Below, one piece after another: positions 14,806 through 21,112 of a stretch of 21,112 nt of DNA (its first letter is position 1; the number at the start of each line of letters is the position of its first letter). The stretch is from positions 1-21,112 of the forward strand of contig JAJKIL010000025.1 of NCBI GenBank assembly GCA_021154515.1. The letters run 5' to 3'. The DNA is from Niastella sp. GTDB lineage: Bacteria > Bacteroidota > Bacteroidia > Chitinophagales > Chitinophagaceae. The notes beneath the pieces are model-generated. The model did no database searches. It saw only the letters and a program-made list of their open reading frames with translations, and had not been told where the DNA came from. The position numbers and the translations under genes were made by a program.

Positions 14806-15420
14806 ATGGCAAAAACTAAAACAAAAACTCCTACAAAAAAACGCTCTGATGAAGAGCTGAACGATATTTCATCCAGCCAGGAACAAACCCCGCCAAAGGA
14901 TGGTACTGCCAGCCAAAGAAGAAAAGAAAAGCTGGCGCAGGATGAATCATATATCGAATTACCTGATGTATCGGATATTCCCGGACAGGAAGGTATTGTA
15001 AACGCCGGCGTGCCCGGCGCCATGAAAGATACTACCGCCTCCTCCGATGACGAGGAAGGCATTCGCCAGGGAAAGGATATATTTAAAAATGATGACGACG
15101 AAGATGTAAAGATCGTGATGGGTACCGAAGCAGATGTAACGGAAGAAGACCTGGAAATGCTGGGCGATCCTGACCAGGACCAGGATATGAATGAAGATGA
15201 ATTTATTGATAAGGAAGGATTGGATAATACCGATTTTGACGGTGACCCGTTAAATGAAGCCGCCGTAAGTGAAGTGAGTAGCGGCGACGATCTGGATGTT
15301 CCCGAGGAAAAGGAAGAAGATCCAAAAAAGACCGATGATGATGAAGAAAACGATTATTACAGCCTGGGCGGTCCCGATAATGATGAACTCAACGAGGGAA
15401 GAAAAGATGATGATGTTTAG
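14806..15420 (+). CDS. Highly acidic protein of unknown function
   Basis: This is a 204-aa protein without signal peptide or membrane segment. The first 15 residues are Lys/Thr-rich (MAKTKTKTPTKKR), the rest is extremely Asp/Glu-rich and probably disordered. Segments that look more constrained are YIELPDVSDIPGQE (49-62), GDPLNEAAVSEVSSGDDLDV (146-165) and ENDYYSLGGPDNDEL (181-195). Similar acidic proteins ending in a YYSLGG motif are, as far as I recall, common among Chitinophagaceae, but no function is assigned. It is transcribed away from the PUL and is followed by its own strong terminator, so it is probably not a PUL component. Codon use is normal for the region and the start has in-frame upstream non-coding DNA. 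It is real as a gene with high probability; its role is unknown. Confidence 0.8.
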   Translation: MAKTKTKTPTKKRSDEELNDISSSQEQTPPKDGTASQRRKEKLAQDESYIELPDVSDIPGQEGIVNAGVPGAMKDTTASSDDEEGIRQGKDIFKNDDDEDVKIVMGTEADVTEEDLEMLGDPDQDQDMNEDEFIDKEGLDNTDFDGDPLNEAAVSEVSSGDDLDVPEEKEEDPKKTDDDEENDYYSLGGPDNDELNEGRKDDDV

Positions 15421-15454
15421 GTAGTTTGTAACAATCCTTTAATAATTTGGTAAT

Positions 15455-15505
15455 AAAGGTGAATCATACACCAATCGGTGATGTGGTTCACCTTTGTGTT
15501 TTTTT
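15455..15505 (+). terminator. Strong intrinsic terminator after the acidic-protein gene
   Basis: AAAGGTGAATCATACACC (15455-15472) pairs with GGTGATGTGGTTCACCTTT (15477-15495) along its full length with one bulged A (15481) and two G-U pairs, around the loop AATC. It is followed by GTGTTTTTTT. It lies 34 bp after the acidic-protein stop and 32 bp before the GH36 start, so GH36 should be transcribed from a promoter inside or just after it, or by read-through. Confidence 0.85.
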
Positions 15506-15536
15506 GCATCTTTGTATGGTAAATTACCCTGGTATT

Positions 15537-17687
15537 ATGAAGTATTCTTTGTTGTTACTATTAAATCTGCTTTTTCTGACAGCTCTTTCGCAACCTGCCT
15601 CGCCCATCGTTATTCAAACAAAAAATGCCAGCCTGGTATTTACTGTTGGCAAAAACCACCGGGTGTATCAAAGTTACCTGGGATCGCAATTAGCCAATAC
15701 GGAGTATGAGAAATTATCAGGCGGGCAGGAAGCCTATTTAACCGCCGGGATGGAAAACCTGTTTGAACCCGCCATCCGTGTAGTGCATGCCGATGGCAAT
15801 CCTTCCCTTGAATTAACCTATGCCTCGCATACTGCCAGCCAACAAGGAAATGTGACCACTACCCGCATCATATTAAAAGATTCTGTTTACCCGGTTGAAG
15901 TGGTGTTGCAATACACGGCTTATTTTAATGAAGACGTTATTACCGCGAGTGCCACCATTCAACACCACGAAAAAAAGCCGGTGCGGCTTACACATTATGC
16001 TTCTACCATGTTGCACTTTAATGCAGATAAATACTGGTTAACCCAGTTTCATGGCGAATGGGCCCGCGAAGCGCAGCAGGTTGATGAACAATTAACCAAT
16101 GGGGTAAAAAATATCGAGAGCAAACTGGGCACCCGGGCTGACTTTTACCAAACACCCACCTTTTTTCTTTCCCTCAACAACCCATCCACCGAAACCAGTG
16201 GCGAACTGATTGCCGGCACCCTGGCCTGGACGGGCAATTTTCAATTCACGTTTGAAGTAGATCAAAGGAATCAGTTGCGGGTGCGTCCGGGTATAAATCC
16301 CTATGCATCTGATTACACCCTGAAACCCGGTGAGCTGTTCACGACGCCTGATTTTATTTTCACTTATAGCAACCAGGGTAAGGGACAGGCCAGTCGCAAC
16401 CTGCATCGCTGGGCGCGCAATTATGCCGTGTTGGATGGCAATGGTCCGCGTCTTACATTGTTAAATAACTGGGAAGCCACTTATTTTAACTTCAATGAAG
16501 ATAAATTGGTTGAGTTATTCGATGGGGCCAAACAACTGGGCGTTGATATGTTCCTGTTGGATGATGGCTGGTTTGGCAATGCTTTCCCCCGGAACGACGA
16601 CAAAGCCGGTCTGGGCGACTGGCAGGAAAATAAAACCAAACTGCCGAATGGCATTGGTCACCTGGTGAACGAAGCAGGTAAGAAGGGGATCAAATTCGGC
16701 ATCTGGCTGGAACCGGAAATGGTAAATCCTAAAAGTGAATTGTATCAAAAACACCCCGACTGGATCCTAAGGTTGCCCAACCGCGCGGAAAACCTGTCAC
16801 GCAATCAATTGGTGCTAGATTTAACCAACCCTGCTGTACAGAATTTTGTTTTCGGTATTGTAGACAGCCTGCTTACCAAAAACCCTGGCGTTGCGTATAT
16901 CAAGTGGGATTGTAACCGTCCCATGTCGAATACGTACTCTCCTTATTTAAAAGAGAACCAATCGCATTTATTTATTGAATACACCCACAGCTTTTATAAA
17001 GTGCTGGACCGCATCCGCGCCAAATATCCGCACCTGCCCATTATGCTATGTTCCGGTGGTGGCGGACGCACCGATTACGGCGCGCTGAAATATTTCACCG
17101 AATTCTGGCCAAGCGACAATACCGATGGACTGGAACGCGTGTTTATTCAATGGGGCTACTCCTATTTCTTCCCGGCCAATACCATTGCGGCGCATATAAC
17201 CAGCATGGGGAAAGGGCAATCGCTTAAATTCAGGACAGACGTGGCCATGTCGGCCAAACTGGGTTACGACATTCGCGTCAATGAGATGACACCGCAGGAA
17301 TTGCAGTTCAGCCAGGAGTCGGTAAAAAATTACAAGCAACTGAGCGATGTCATTTGGTATGGCGATCTGTACCGCCTTATTTCGCCCTATGAGGAAAACC
17401 GTTCTGTATTGATGTATGTGAACGACCAAAAAAGCAAAGCCGTTCTTTTCAATTATAATTTAACTACCCGCCGCAAAGACCTTTTTACCAAAGTACAACT
17501 ACAGGGCCTCGATCCTAAAAAGAACTACCGGTTCCGCGAGATCAACCTGTTCCCCGGCACTAAATCTACCAATCCTGATAATGATAAAGTGTTCACCGGT
17601 GAATACCTGATGACTATTGGTTTGAACCTTACACCTGGCAGGGTGTTGCCGTTAACAAGTAATATATATAGTCTGAACGGGGAATAG
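15537..17687 (+). CDS. GH36 alpha-galactosidase
   Basis: The start at 15537 gives a 716-aa protein with signal peptide MKYSLLLLLNLLFLTALSQ; the in-frame ATG at 15447 would translate through the terminator hairpin and is rejected. The order is N-terminal beta-supersandwich (about 25-300), TIM barrel (about 305-620) and a C-terminal beta domain, typical for tetrameric bacterial GH36. Motifs are NNWEATYFNFNE (310-321), LLDDGWFG (340-347), IKWDCNR (455-461) with nucleophile Asp458, LCSGGGGRTDYGAL (504-517), and FWPSDNTD (523-530) with acid/base Asp527. All catalytic residues are present. The enzyme removes terminal alpha-galactose with retention, from raffinose-type oligosaccharides or galactosyl side chains. 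The signal peptide makes it periplasmic or surface exposed, unlike cytoplasmic melibiases. It is followed after 88 bp by the second lyase gene. Confidence 0.95.
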   Translation: MKYSLLLLLNLLFLTALSQPASPIVIQTKNASLVFTVGKNHRVYQSYLGSQLANTEYEKLSGGQEAYLTAGMENLFEPAIRVVHADGNPSLELTYASHTASQQGNVTTTRIILKDSVYPVEVVLQYTAYFNEDVITASATIQHHEKKPVRLTHYASTMLHFNADKYWLTQFHGEWAREAQQVDEQLTNGVKNIESKLGTRADFYQTPTFFLSLNNPSTETSGELIAGTLAWTGNFQFTFEVDQRNQLRVRPGINPYASDYTLKPGELFTTPDFIFTYSNQGKGQASRNLHRWARNYAVLDGNGPRLTLLNNWEATYFNFNEDKLVELFDGAKQLGVDMFLLDDGWFGNAFPRNDDKAGLGDWQENKTKLPNGIGHLVNEAGKKGIKFGIWLEPEMVNPKSELYQKHPDWILRLPNRAENLSRNQLVLDLTNPAVQNFVFGIVDSLLTKNPGVAYIKWDCNRPMSNTYSPYLKENQSHLFIEYTHSFYKVLDRIRAKYPHLPIMLCSGGGGRTDYGALKYFTEFWPSDNTDGLERVFIQWGYSYFFPANTIAAHITSMGKGQSLKFRTDVAMSAKLGYDIRVNEMTPQELQFSQESVKNYKQLSDVIWYGDLYRLISPYEENRSVLMYVNDQKSKAVLFNYNLTTRRKDLFTKVQLQGLDPKKNYRFREINLFPGTKSTNPDNDKVFTGEYLMTIGLNLTPGRVLPLTSNIYSLNGE

Positions 17688-17737
17688 TGGGATGTGAAGT
17701 CTGAACTGGGATAATGGGATGTTTGGGATGGTGGGAT
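17670..17737 (+). repeat. G-rich degenerate repeat between GH36 and lyase gene
   Basis: AGTCTGAAC(G/T)GGGA occurs at 17670-17683 and again at 17698-17711 with one mismatch; the first copy covers the last codons of GH36. TGGGAT occurs five times (17688, 17707, 17715, 17724, 17732), the last four with 8-9 bp spacing. The spacer thus appears to have grown by local duplication of the gene end and slippage. Function not apparent. Confidence 0.65.
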
Positions 17738-17775
17738 ATGGAATGATGAATTATTTCAAAAACGTAAATGGTCAT

Positions 17776-18972
17776 ATGAAAAGAATAATATTAATACTAA
17801 GCACTTTCATTTTCTTTATTTTCATTTCCTCAGCTCAAACCCCGGGCGTTCTTTTAATGGATGCCAACCGGCTGGTAAACATAAAGAAAAACATACAACA
17901 GCAGGATGCGCCTACCCTTCAACTGGTTACCGCATTGCGGAAACAGGCGGATGACTTATTAAAGATGAAACCGGTTTCGGTTATAGATAAAGCTTTTACG
18001 CCAACCAGTGGAGACAAGCATGATTATATGAGCCAGGCGCCCTATTTCTGGTACGACAGTTCAAAACCCAATGGCCTGCCTTATATGCGAAAAGATGGAG
18101 TGCGCAATCCTGAAATCAATAAAATAACAGACCATCGAAATTTAAGTGAGCTCGACAATGCTTGTAGAATGCTATCACTCGCCTGGTATTTAACCGGCGA
18201 TGAAAAATATGCAGCCAAAGCCAGCGCCTTATTGCAGTACTGGTTTTTAAACGATGCTACAAAAATGAATCCCAACCTCAACTTTGCGCAGGCCATACCC
18301 GGCATTACCAATGGCAGAGGCATTGGCATTATTGAAACCATTTCATTGACCGGAATTGCCGATGCAGTCAATCTTTTAAAGGGATCGAAATCACTCTCCG
18401 ATAAAGACAATAAATCAATACACGAATGGTATGCACAATACCTGAACTGGATGTTGACCAGTAAAAATGGAAATGAAGAGCATGCTGCCAAAAACAATCA
18501 TGGCACCTGGTTTTACGCGCAGTCGATCGACTTCGCTTTATTCACCGGTAATACCGCCAAAGCAAAAGAACTGGTTGAAGAAAGTAAAAAAAGAATTGAT
18601 TCACAAATTGATGCTGCCGGTAAAATGCAGCTGGAACTTGCCAGAACCAACGGGCTCGGCTACAGTACGTTTAACCTGCAGGCCTGGTTCAGGGTGGCCA
18701 CACTGGCTCAACATACCGGCATCAACCTGTGGCAATATGTAAATCCACAGGGAGCCAGCATTCGCACTGCATTGGACTGGCTGCTACCTTTTGCACTTGG
18801 TCAAAAAACCTGGACTTACCAGCAAATTGGAGAATACAATAAGAGCAATCTTTACCCGCTGTTATCACAGGCGTTTGTTGTTTATAAAGATGCCAATTAT
18901 GCTACACTGGCTGGGCAGGTGCAGCCGGATAAGGATGTTGTGGGGGCGTTGTTGTATGCCAACAATTTTTAA
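17776..18972 (+). CDS. Alginate_lyase-fold (PL5/PL38-like) polysaccharide lyase, paralog 2
   Basis: The 398-aa protein starts at 17776 with signal peptide MKRIILILSTFIFFIFISSAQ; the upstream in-frame ATG at 17719 reads through a simple repeat and is rejected. It aligns by eye along its length with the lyase at 486-1667: shared are KHDY, PYMRKDGVRNPE, MNPNLNFAQAI, NGRGIGIIETI, AAKNNHGT and GLGYSTFNLQAW. The likely catalytic set is Asn241, His242, Arg290 and Tyr296, as in PL5-type beta-elimination. Overall similarity to paralog 1 is only moderate, so the two probably prefer different linkages or uronic acids rather than being a recent duplication. It is probably co-transcribed with GH36 and ends before a bidirectional terminator. 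The exact substrate is unknown. Confidence 0.85.
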   Translation: MKRIILILSTFIFFIFISSAQTPGVLLMDANRLVNIKKNIQQQDAPTLQLVTALRKQADDLLKMKPVSVIDKAFTPTSGDKHDYMSQAPYFWYDSSKPNGLPYMRKDGVRNPEINKITDHRNLSELDNACRMLSLAWYLTGDEKYAAKASALLQYWFLNDATKMNPNLNFAQAIPGITNGRGIGIIETISLTGIADAVNLLKGSKSLSDKDNKSIHEWYAQYLNWMLTSKNGNEEHAAKNNHGTWFYAQSIDFALFTGNTAKAKELVEESKKRIDSQIDAAGKMQLELARTNGLGYSTFNLQAWFRVATLAQHTGINLWQYVNPQGASIRTALDWLLPFALGQKTWTYQQIGEYNKSNLYPLLSQAFVVYKDANYATLAGQVQPDKDVVGALLYANNF

Positions 18973-19061
18973 CTTGTTTATTCCAGCCGAGGTTTCTTTT
19001 AGAGTAAGGAGTCAGTTATATTTTGATAATATTCGATAATACTATTTTAAACGATGACATT

Positions 19062-19097
19062 TTTAAAAACCCTCTGACGCGTCGGAGGGTTTTTAAA
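19062..19097. terminator. Bidirectional intrinsic terminator
   Basis: This 36-bp near-perfect palindrome has arms TTTAAAAACCCTCTGACG and CGTCGGAGGGTTTTTAAA with one T-G pair. A-runs on the left and T-runs on the right give a U-tail on both strands. It lies 90 bp after the lyase stop on the plus strand and directly abuts the stop codon of the CYTH gene (19098-19100) on the minus strand, so one structure ends both convergent transcripts. Confidence 0.9.
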
Positions 19098-19574
19098 TTA
19101 TTTTTGACTCCAGTTCTTATACGGATTCTTCGCCAGGTTTGAGTTTGAGTATTTCTTTTCACTCGTTACTTCCTTCCCTACCCAACCGGGTAATGAGAAT
19201 GATTCATCTTCAGACTCTAATTCTATTTCCGCCACCATCAACCCCTCGTTCTCGCCTAAAAACTCATCCACTTCCCACAGCTTGTTGTCATGAGTAATGA
19301 AGTATCTTATTTTGCTGACAACCGAATCGCAAAAGTCGTCCAGCAATTGTTGGGCATCAGCTACAGGGATGTTGTATTCAAACTCCGTCCGGGAGATGCC
19401 TACGGAAAGACCTTTTATGGTTAAGAATGCTGCTGTATCAGTAAGCCGCACACGGATCGTTTTCTCAGGATCTGATACTATATATCCCTGCCGGTAAAGT
19501 GATTGCTTTTCTTTTGTTACCTGGCTCCATTTTTCTTTATTGACCAGGAACTTTCTTTCTATCTCGATACCCAT
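19098..19574 (-). CDS. CYTH-domain protein (triphosphate tunnel metalloenzyme)
   Basis: This 158-aa protein is a stand-alone CYTH domain without signal peptide, so it is cytoplasmic. The ExExK signature is at residues 4-8 (EIERK, followed by FLV). Charged tunnel residues follow: Arg41 and Arg43 (IRVRL), Lys54 (LTIKG), Arg62, Glu64 and Glu66 (SRTEFEY), Lys88 and Arg90, Glu101 and Asp103 (WEVDEF), and Glu116/118/120 (AEIELE). This is the full set expected of a metal-dependent triphosphate-binding tunnel. Family members hydrolyse inorganic tripolyphosphate or thiamine triphosphate, or act as class IV adenylate cyclases; short bacterial forms like this are most often tripolyphosphatases. It starts 17 bp after the TPR gene, so the two share a transcript. 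Activity is inferred. Confidence 0.92.
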   Translation of the reverse strand: MGIEIERKFLVNKEKWSQVTKEKQSLYRQGYIVSDPEKTIRVRLTDTAAFLTIKGLSVGISRTEFEYNIPVADAQQLLDDFCDSVVSKIRYFITHDNKLWEVDEFLGENEGLMVAEIELESEDESFSLPGWVGKEVTSEKKYSNSNLAKNPYKNWSQK

Positions 19575-19591
19575 AACTAAAATTAATTGTA

Positions 19592-20482
19592 TTAATTTTT
19601 CAACTCTTTCAGCTTCTTTACTGCCTCATTCCTGATCTCTTTGTCACCCAATTTTGCGGTAAGCTCAAAATATTTTATGGCGTTGAGTTTATCGCCTTTT
19701 CGTTCATACATGGTGGCGATGTTATTGAGCACGATCACGTCGCGGGGCATCAGCTTTTCTGCCTGTAACAATGATTGCAATGCTTTATCATACTCGCCCT
19801 GCAGGCCATAAGTGATGGCCAGGTTGGAAAGGCTTTCTACATGTTTGGGATAATATTTTAAAACTGTTTGGGCAATTGTACGCATTCTGTCTAACTGATC
19901 GTCACCTGCATTGTACAATTGCACTACATAGTCCTGAACGGTGCTTAGGAAAAATTTTTCGGGGTCTTTCACTTTTTTATTGTCTGCCCAGGTCCACTGG
20001 CTTTTTAACTGGTTCGACATTTCAATGGCAGTGACGATCTCATTGGTAAAGCGTTCATAGTTTTCGATCTGTCCCAGGGCATAGATCTTTCCCAGCCGCA
20101 TGTCCAACCGTGTTGTATAGGTGTTTATTCCTTTATCGATGTAATGAAAGGCTTTATCCAACATGGCGCTGTCGTAGCCAAAGTCATCAGTGAGGTAACC
20201 AACCTGCGCACCGGTGCTGTCTGTTATGGCAAGCGATGAATTTTTGTTGCCTGTTTCTGATAAACGAACCATTTCCTGGCGGCTGGCGTGGAAGTAGTAA
20301 TTGAAATAAGCCACGAATAATTCAGCATTGGTAGGGTCTGCCTGTTGCCAGTGTTGAAGCAATTGCCATTGAGCGGCTGTATCTTTTTCTTTTAACAACC
20401 GGCTGAAGGCTCCTTTATAATTTTGTGCAAAAGATTGACCAGCAAGGAGTACTAGTAATAACAGCACTATTTGTTTCGGCAT
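19592..20482 (-). CDS. Exported TPR-repeat protein
   Basis: This 296-aa protein has a signal peptide (MPKQIVLLLLVLLAGQSFAQ) and no further membrane segment, so it is probably periplasmic. The C-terminal part contains at least two clear TPR units: about 213-246 (HVESLSNLAITYGLQGEYDK) and 247-280 (VIVLNNIATMYERKGDKLNA). The N-terminal half is helical with no recognised domain. TPRs mediate protein-protein contact; no partner is indicated. It is upstream of and probably co-transcribed with the CYTH gene. There is no link to the PUL, which ends at the terminator at 19062-19097. Confidence 0.88.
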   Translation of the reverse strand: MPKQIVLLLLVLLAGQSFAQNYKGAFSRLLKEKDTAAQWQLLQHWQQADPTNAELFVAYFNYYFHASRQEMVRLSETGNKNSSLAITDSTGAQVGYLTDDFGYDSAMLDKAFHYIDKGINTYTTRLDMRLGKIYALGQIENYERFTNEIVTAIEMSNQLKSQWTWADNKKVKDPEKFFLSTVQDYVVQLYNAGDDQLDRMRTIAQTVLKYYPKHVESLSNLAITYGLQGEYDKALQSLLQAEKLMPRDVIVLNNIATMYERKGDKLNAIKYFELTAKLGDKEIRNEAVKKLKELKN

Positions 20483-20502
20483 TGGTGGGTGTTGGGGTGA
20501 GC

Positions 20503-20510
20503 CAAATCTA
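20503..20510 (-). promoter_or_regulatory. Candidate -7 element for the TPR-CYTH unit
   Basis: The minus strand reads TAGATTTG, a full match to the Bacteroidota -7 consensus TAnnTTTG, 20 bp upstream of the TPR start codon. A matching TTG-type -33 box at the usual spacing is not seen. The resulting leader would be very short. Confidence 0.35.
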
Positions 20511-20594
20511 CAAATAGCGGCTAAATAAGTATATTAATTTTTACCAACAGGTATTTTTTATCGATAAGTGATATTGATCGCTAATTATTTTTTG

Positions 20595-20946
20595 TTTTTG
20601 TACGAAAATGACATCCTACCAAATAGTTTCACCCTATTTCTATATAGAAACAATGCTCCGCTATATATTTTCACCCTGTTTCTATATAGAAACCATGCTT
20701 CACTATATATTTTCGTACCATTTCTATATAGAAACCATACAGAACTATATAATTTGATACTGTTTTCATACAAAAACGATACGCTACCAAATATTTTCAC
20801 CCTATTTCTATATAGAAACCATGCTCCGCTATATATTTTCACCCTGTTTCTATATAGAAACCATGCTTCACTATATATTTTCATACCATTTCTATATAGA
20901 AATGGTACAGAATTATACAATTTCGACCCGTTTTTATATATAAAAA
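20595..20946. repeat. 42-bp tandem array built on palindrome TTTCTATATAGAAA
   Basis: Eight complete units of exactly 42 bp start at 20595, 20637, 20679, 20721, 20763, 20805, 20847 and 20889, with a partial ninth at 20931. Six units (all except 20595 and 20763) begin with the perfect 14-bp palindrome TTTCTATATAGAAA; the other two keep a similar AT-rich near-dyad core. The 28-bp remainder is also repeated, typically ATGCTYCRCTATATATTTTC plus a short C-rich end. Units 1-4 match units 5-8 one for one, giving a 168-bp higher-order repeat; 20637/20805 and 20679/20847 differ at one base each. A decayed earlier unit may lie at about 20553-20594 (dyad TTATCGATAA). Forty-two bp is four B-DNA turns, so cores face the same side. 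Both strands are open but neither has an ATG start. Confidence 0.92.
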
Positions 20947-21037
20947 TATAGCAGAATAGCTGATCCGATGTGATTTTAAACTAACAACAGCCTGATGTTC
21001 CGTCAATTAGATTTTACCTGCTCTTTTGAAGAAAGTA
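20947..21037. other. Non-coding stretch after the array
   Basis: AT-rich sequence without recognised promoter, RNA or repeat. Together with 20483-20594 it flanks the tandem array. A 34-codon plus-strand frame beginning at 20995 ends at 21099 and has no convincing features. Confidence 0.4.
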
Positions 21038-21112
21038 ATGAATGGCGCAGATGGCATTGGCGCAGTGCCCGCTCCAATGCGTATCGAAGTTCCATTTAAA
21101 ATCCCAAACCGC
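21038..21112 (+). CDS. Possible start of a gene running off the window
   Basis: An ATG at 21038, preceded by GAAGAAAG, opens a frame of 25 codons to the window edge, reading MNGADGIGAVPAPMR then IEVPFKIPNR. About 70 percent of its codons start with a purine, as in real genes, and GC content rises here compared with the array. No family is recognised. The opposite strand is also open from the edge down to a stop at 21014-21016 (reading ...HWSGHCANAICAIHYFLQKSR), so a minus-strand gene end is the alternative. Confidence 0.3.
   Translation, partial: MNGADGIGAVPAPMRIEVPFKIPNR

Noticed and set aside
15447..15536. Longer GH36 N-terminus
   Set aside because: It would be translated through the terminator hairpin and would bury the clear signal peptide that starts at 15537.
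17719..17775. Longer N-terminus for the second lyase
   Set aside because: The extra residues come from the TGGGAT repeat and precede a typical signal peptide at 17776.
19025..19041. Direct repeat GATAATA with 10-bp spacing
   Set aside because: Short, AT-rich and located in a convergent spacer with no promoter to regulate; likely chance.
20585..20920. Two overlapping protein-coding genes in the array
   Set aside because: Neither frame has an ATG start or a plausible leader; a stop-free 42-bp unit automatically gives long open frames on both strands. Kept only as a finding.
20595..20946. CRISPR array
   Set aside because: The palindromic cores are regularly spaced, but the 28-bp intervals are themselves repeats of each other rather than unique spacers, the core is only 14 bp, and no cas gene is nearby.
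20595..20946. Plasmid-type iteron origin
   Set aside because: Iterons are usually directly repeated 17-22 bp sites beside a rep gene; here the unit is 42 bp and the neighbours are a TPR/CYTH pair with no replication gene in view.
20995..21099. 34-codon plus-strand gene
   Set aside because: Starts in non-coding AT-rich DNA, unusual composition rich in Trp and Arg, and conflicts with the better-looking frame at 21038.
1..21112. tRNA, rRNA, transposase or phage genes
   Set aside because: No cloverleaf, rRNA core sequence, transposase or integrase motif was seen on either strand.

Overview
The window looks like a chromosomal segment of a Bacteroidota member, most likely a Chitinophagaceae-type soil or rhizosphere glycan degrader. 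The reasons are a complete SusC/SusD pair, secreted CAZymes with short Lys-initiated signal peptides, SPII lipoproteins of the 'GCKK' type, starts with little Shine-Dalgarno sequence, and a TAnnTTTG-like -7 element. The genus call is inference.

About 1-14484, minus strand, is a polysaccharide utilization locus (PUL). In transcription order it holds SusC-like TonB-dependent porin, SusD-like lipoprotein, a FAS1-domain lipoprotein in the usual SusE/F position, then a 242-bp gap with an RNA hairpin, then GH2, GH95 (alpha-L-fucosidase or alpha-L-galactosidase), GH31, an alginate_lyase-fold protein, and the N-terminal third of a GH29 alpha-L-fucosidase cut by the window edge. On the plus strand, 15537-18972 carries a GH36 alpha-galactosidase followed by a second alginate_lyase-fold protein paralogous to the first, probably part of the same regulon. 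A small, very acidic protein of unknown function lies between the two divergent units and ends at a strong terminator. The enzyme set points to a fucosylated, galactose-containing, uronic-acid-bearing heteroglycan. No sulfatase, endo-acting GH or PUL regulator (HTCS, SusR, sigma/anti-sigma) is seen here.

At 19062-20482 a bidirectional terminator separates the GH36/lyase unit from a minus-strand pair: a TPR protein with a signal peptide and a CYTH-fold phosphohydrolase-like protein.

The most unusual sequence is 20595-20946: eight exact-length 42-bp tandem units plus a partial one. Six of the eight are centred on the palindrome TTTCTATATAGAAA, and the array has a second-order period of 168 bp. 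The unit length equals four B-DNA turns and is a multiple of three, so both strands stay open and spell FLYRN at each core, yet neither strand has an ATG start. A second unexplained system is a GC-rich palindromic element present three times (429-462, 8254-8287, 8971-9004). One copy lies in frame inside the GH2 gene and adds a PPPPEGAGGR loop. Smaller simple repeats fill several other spacers.
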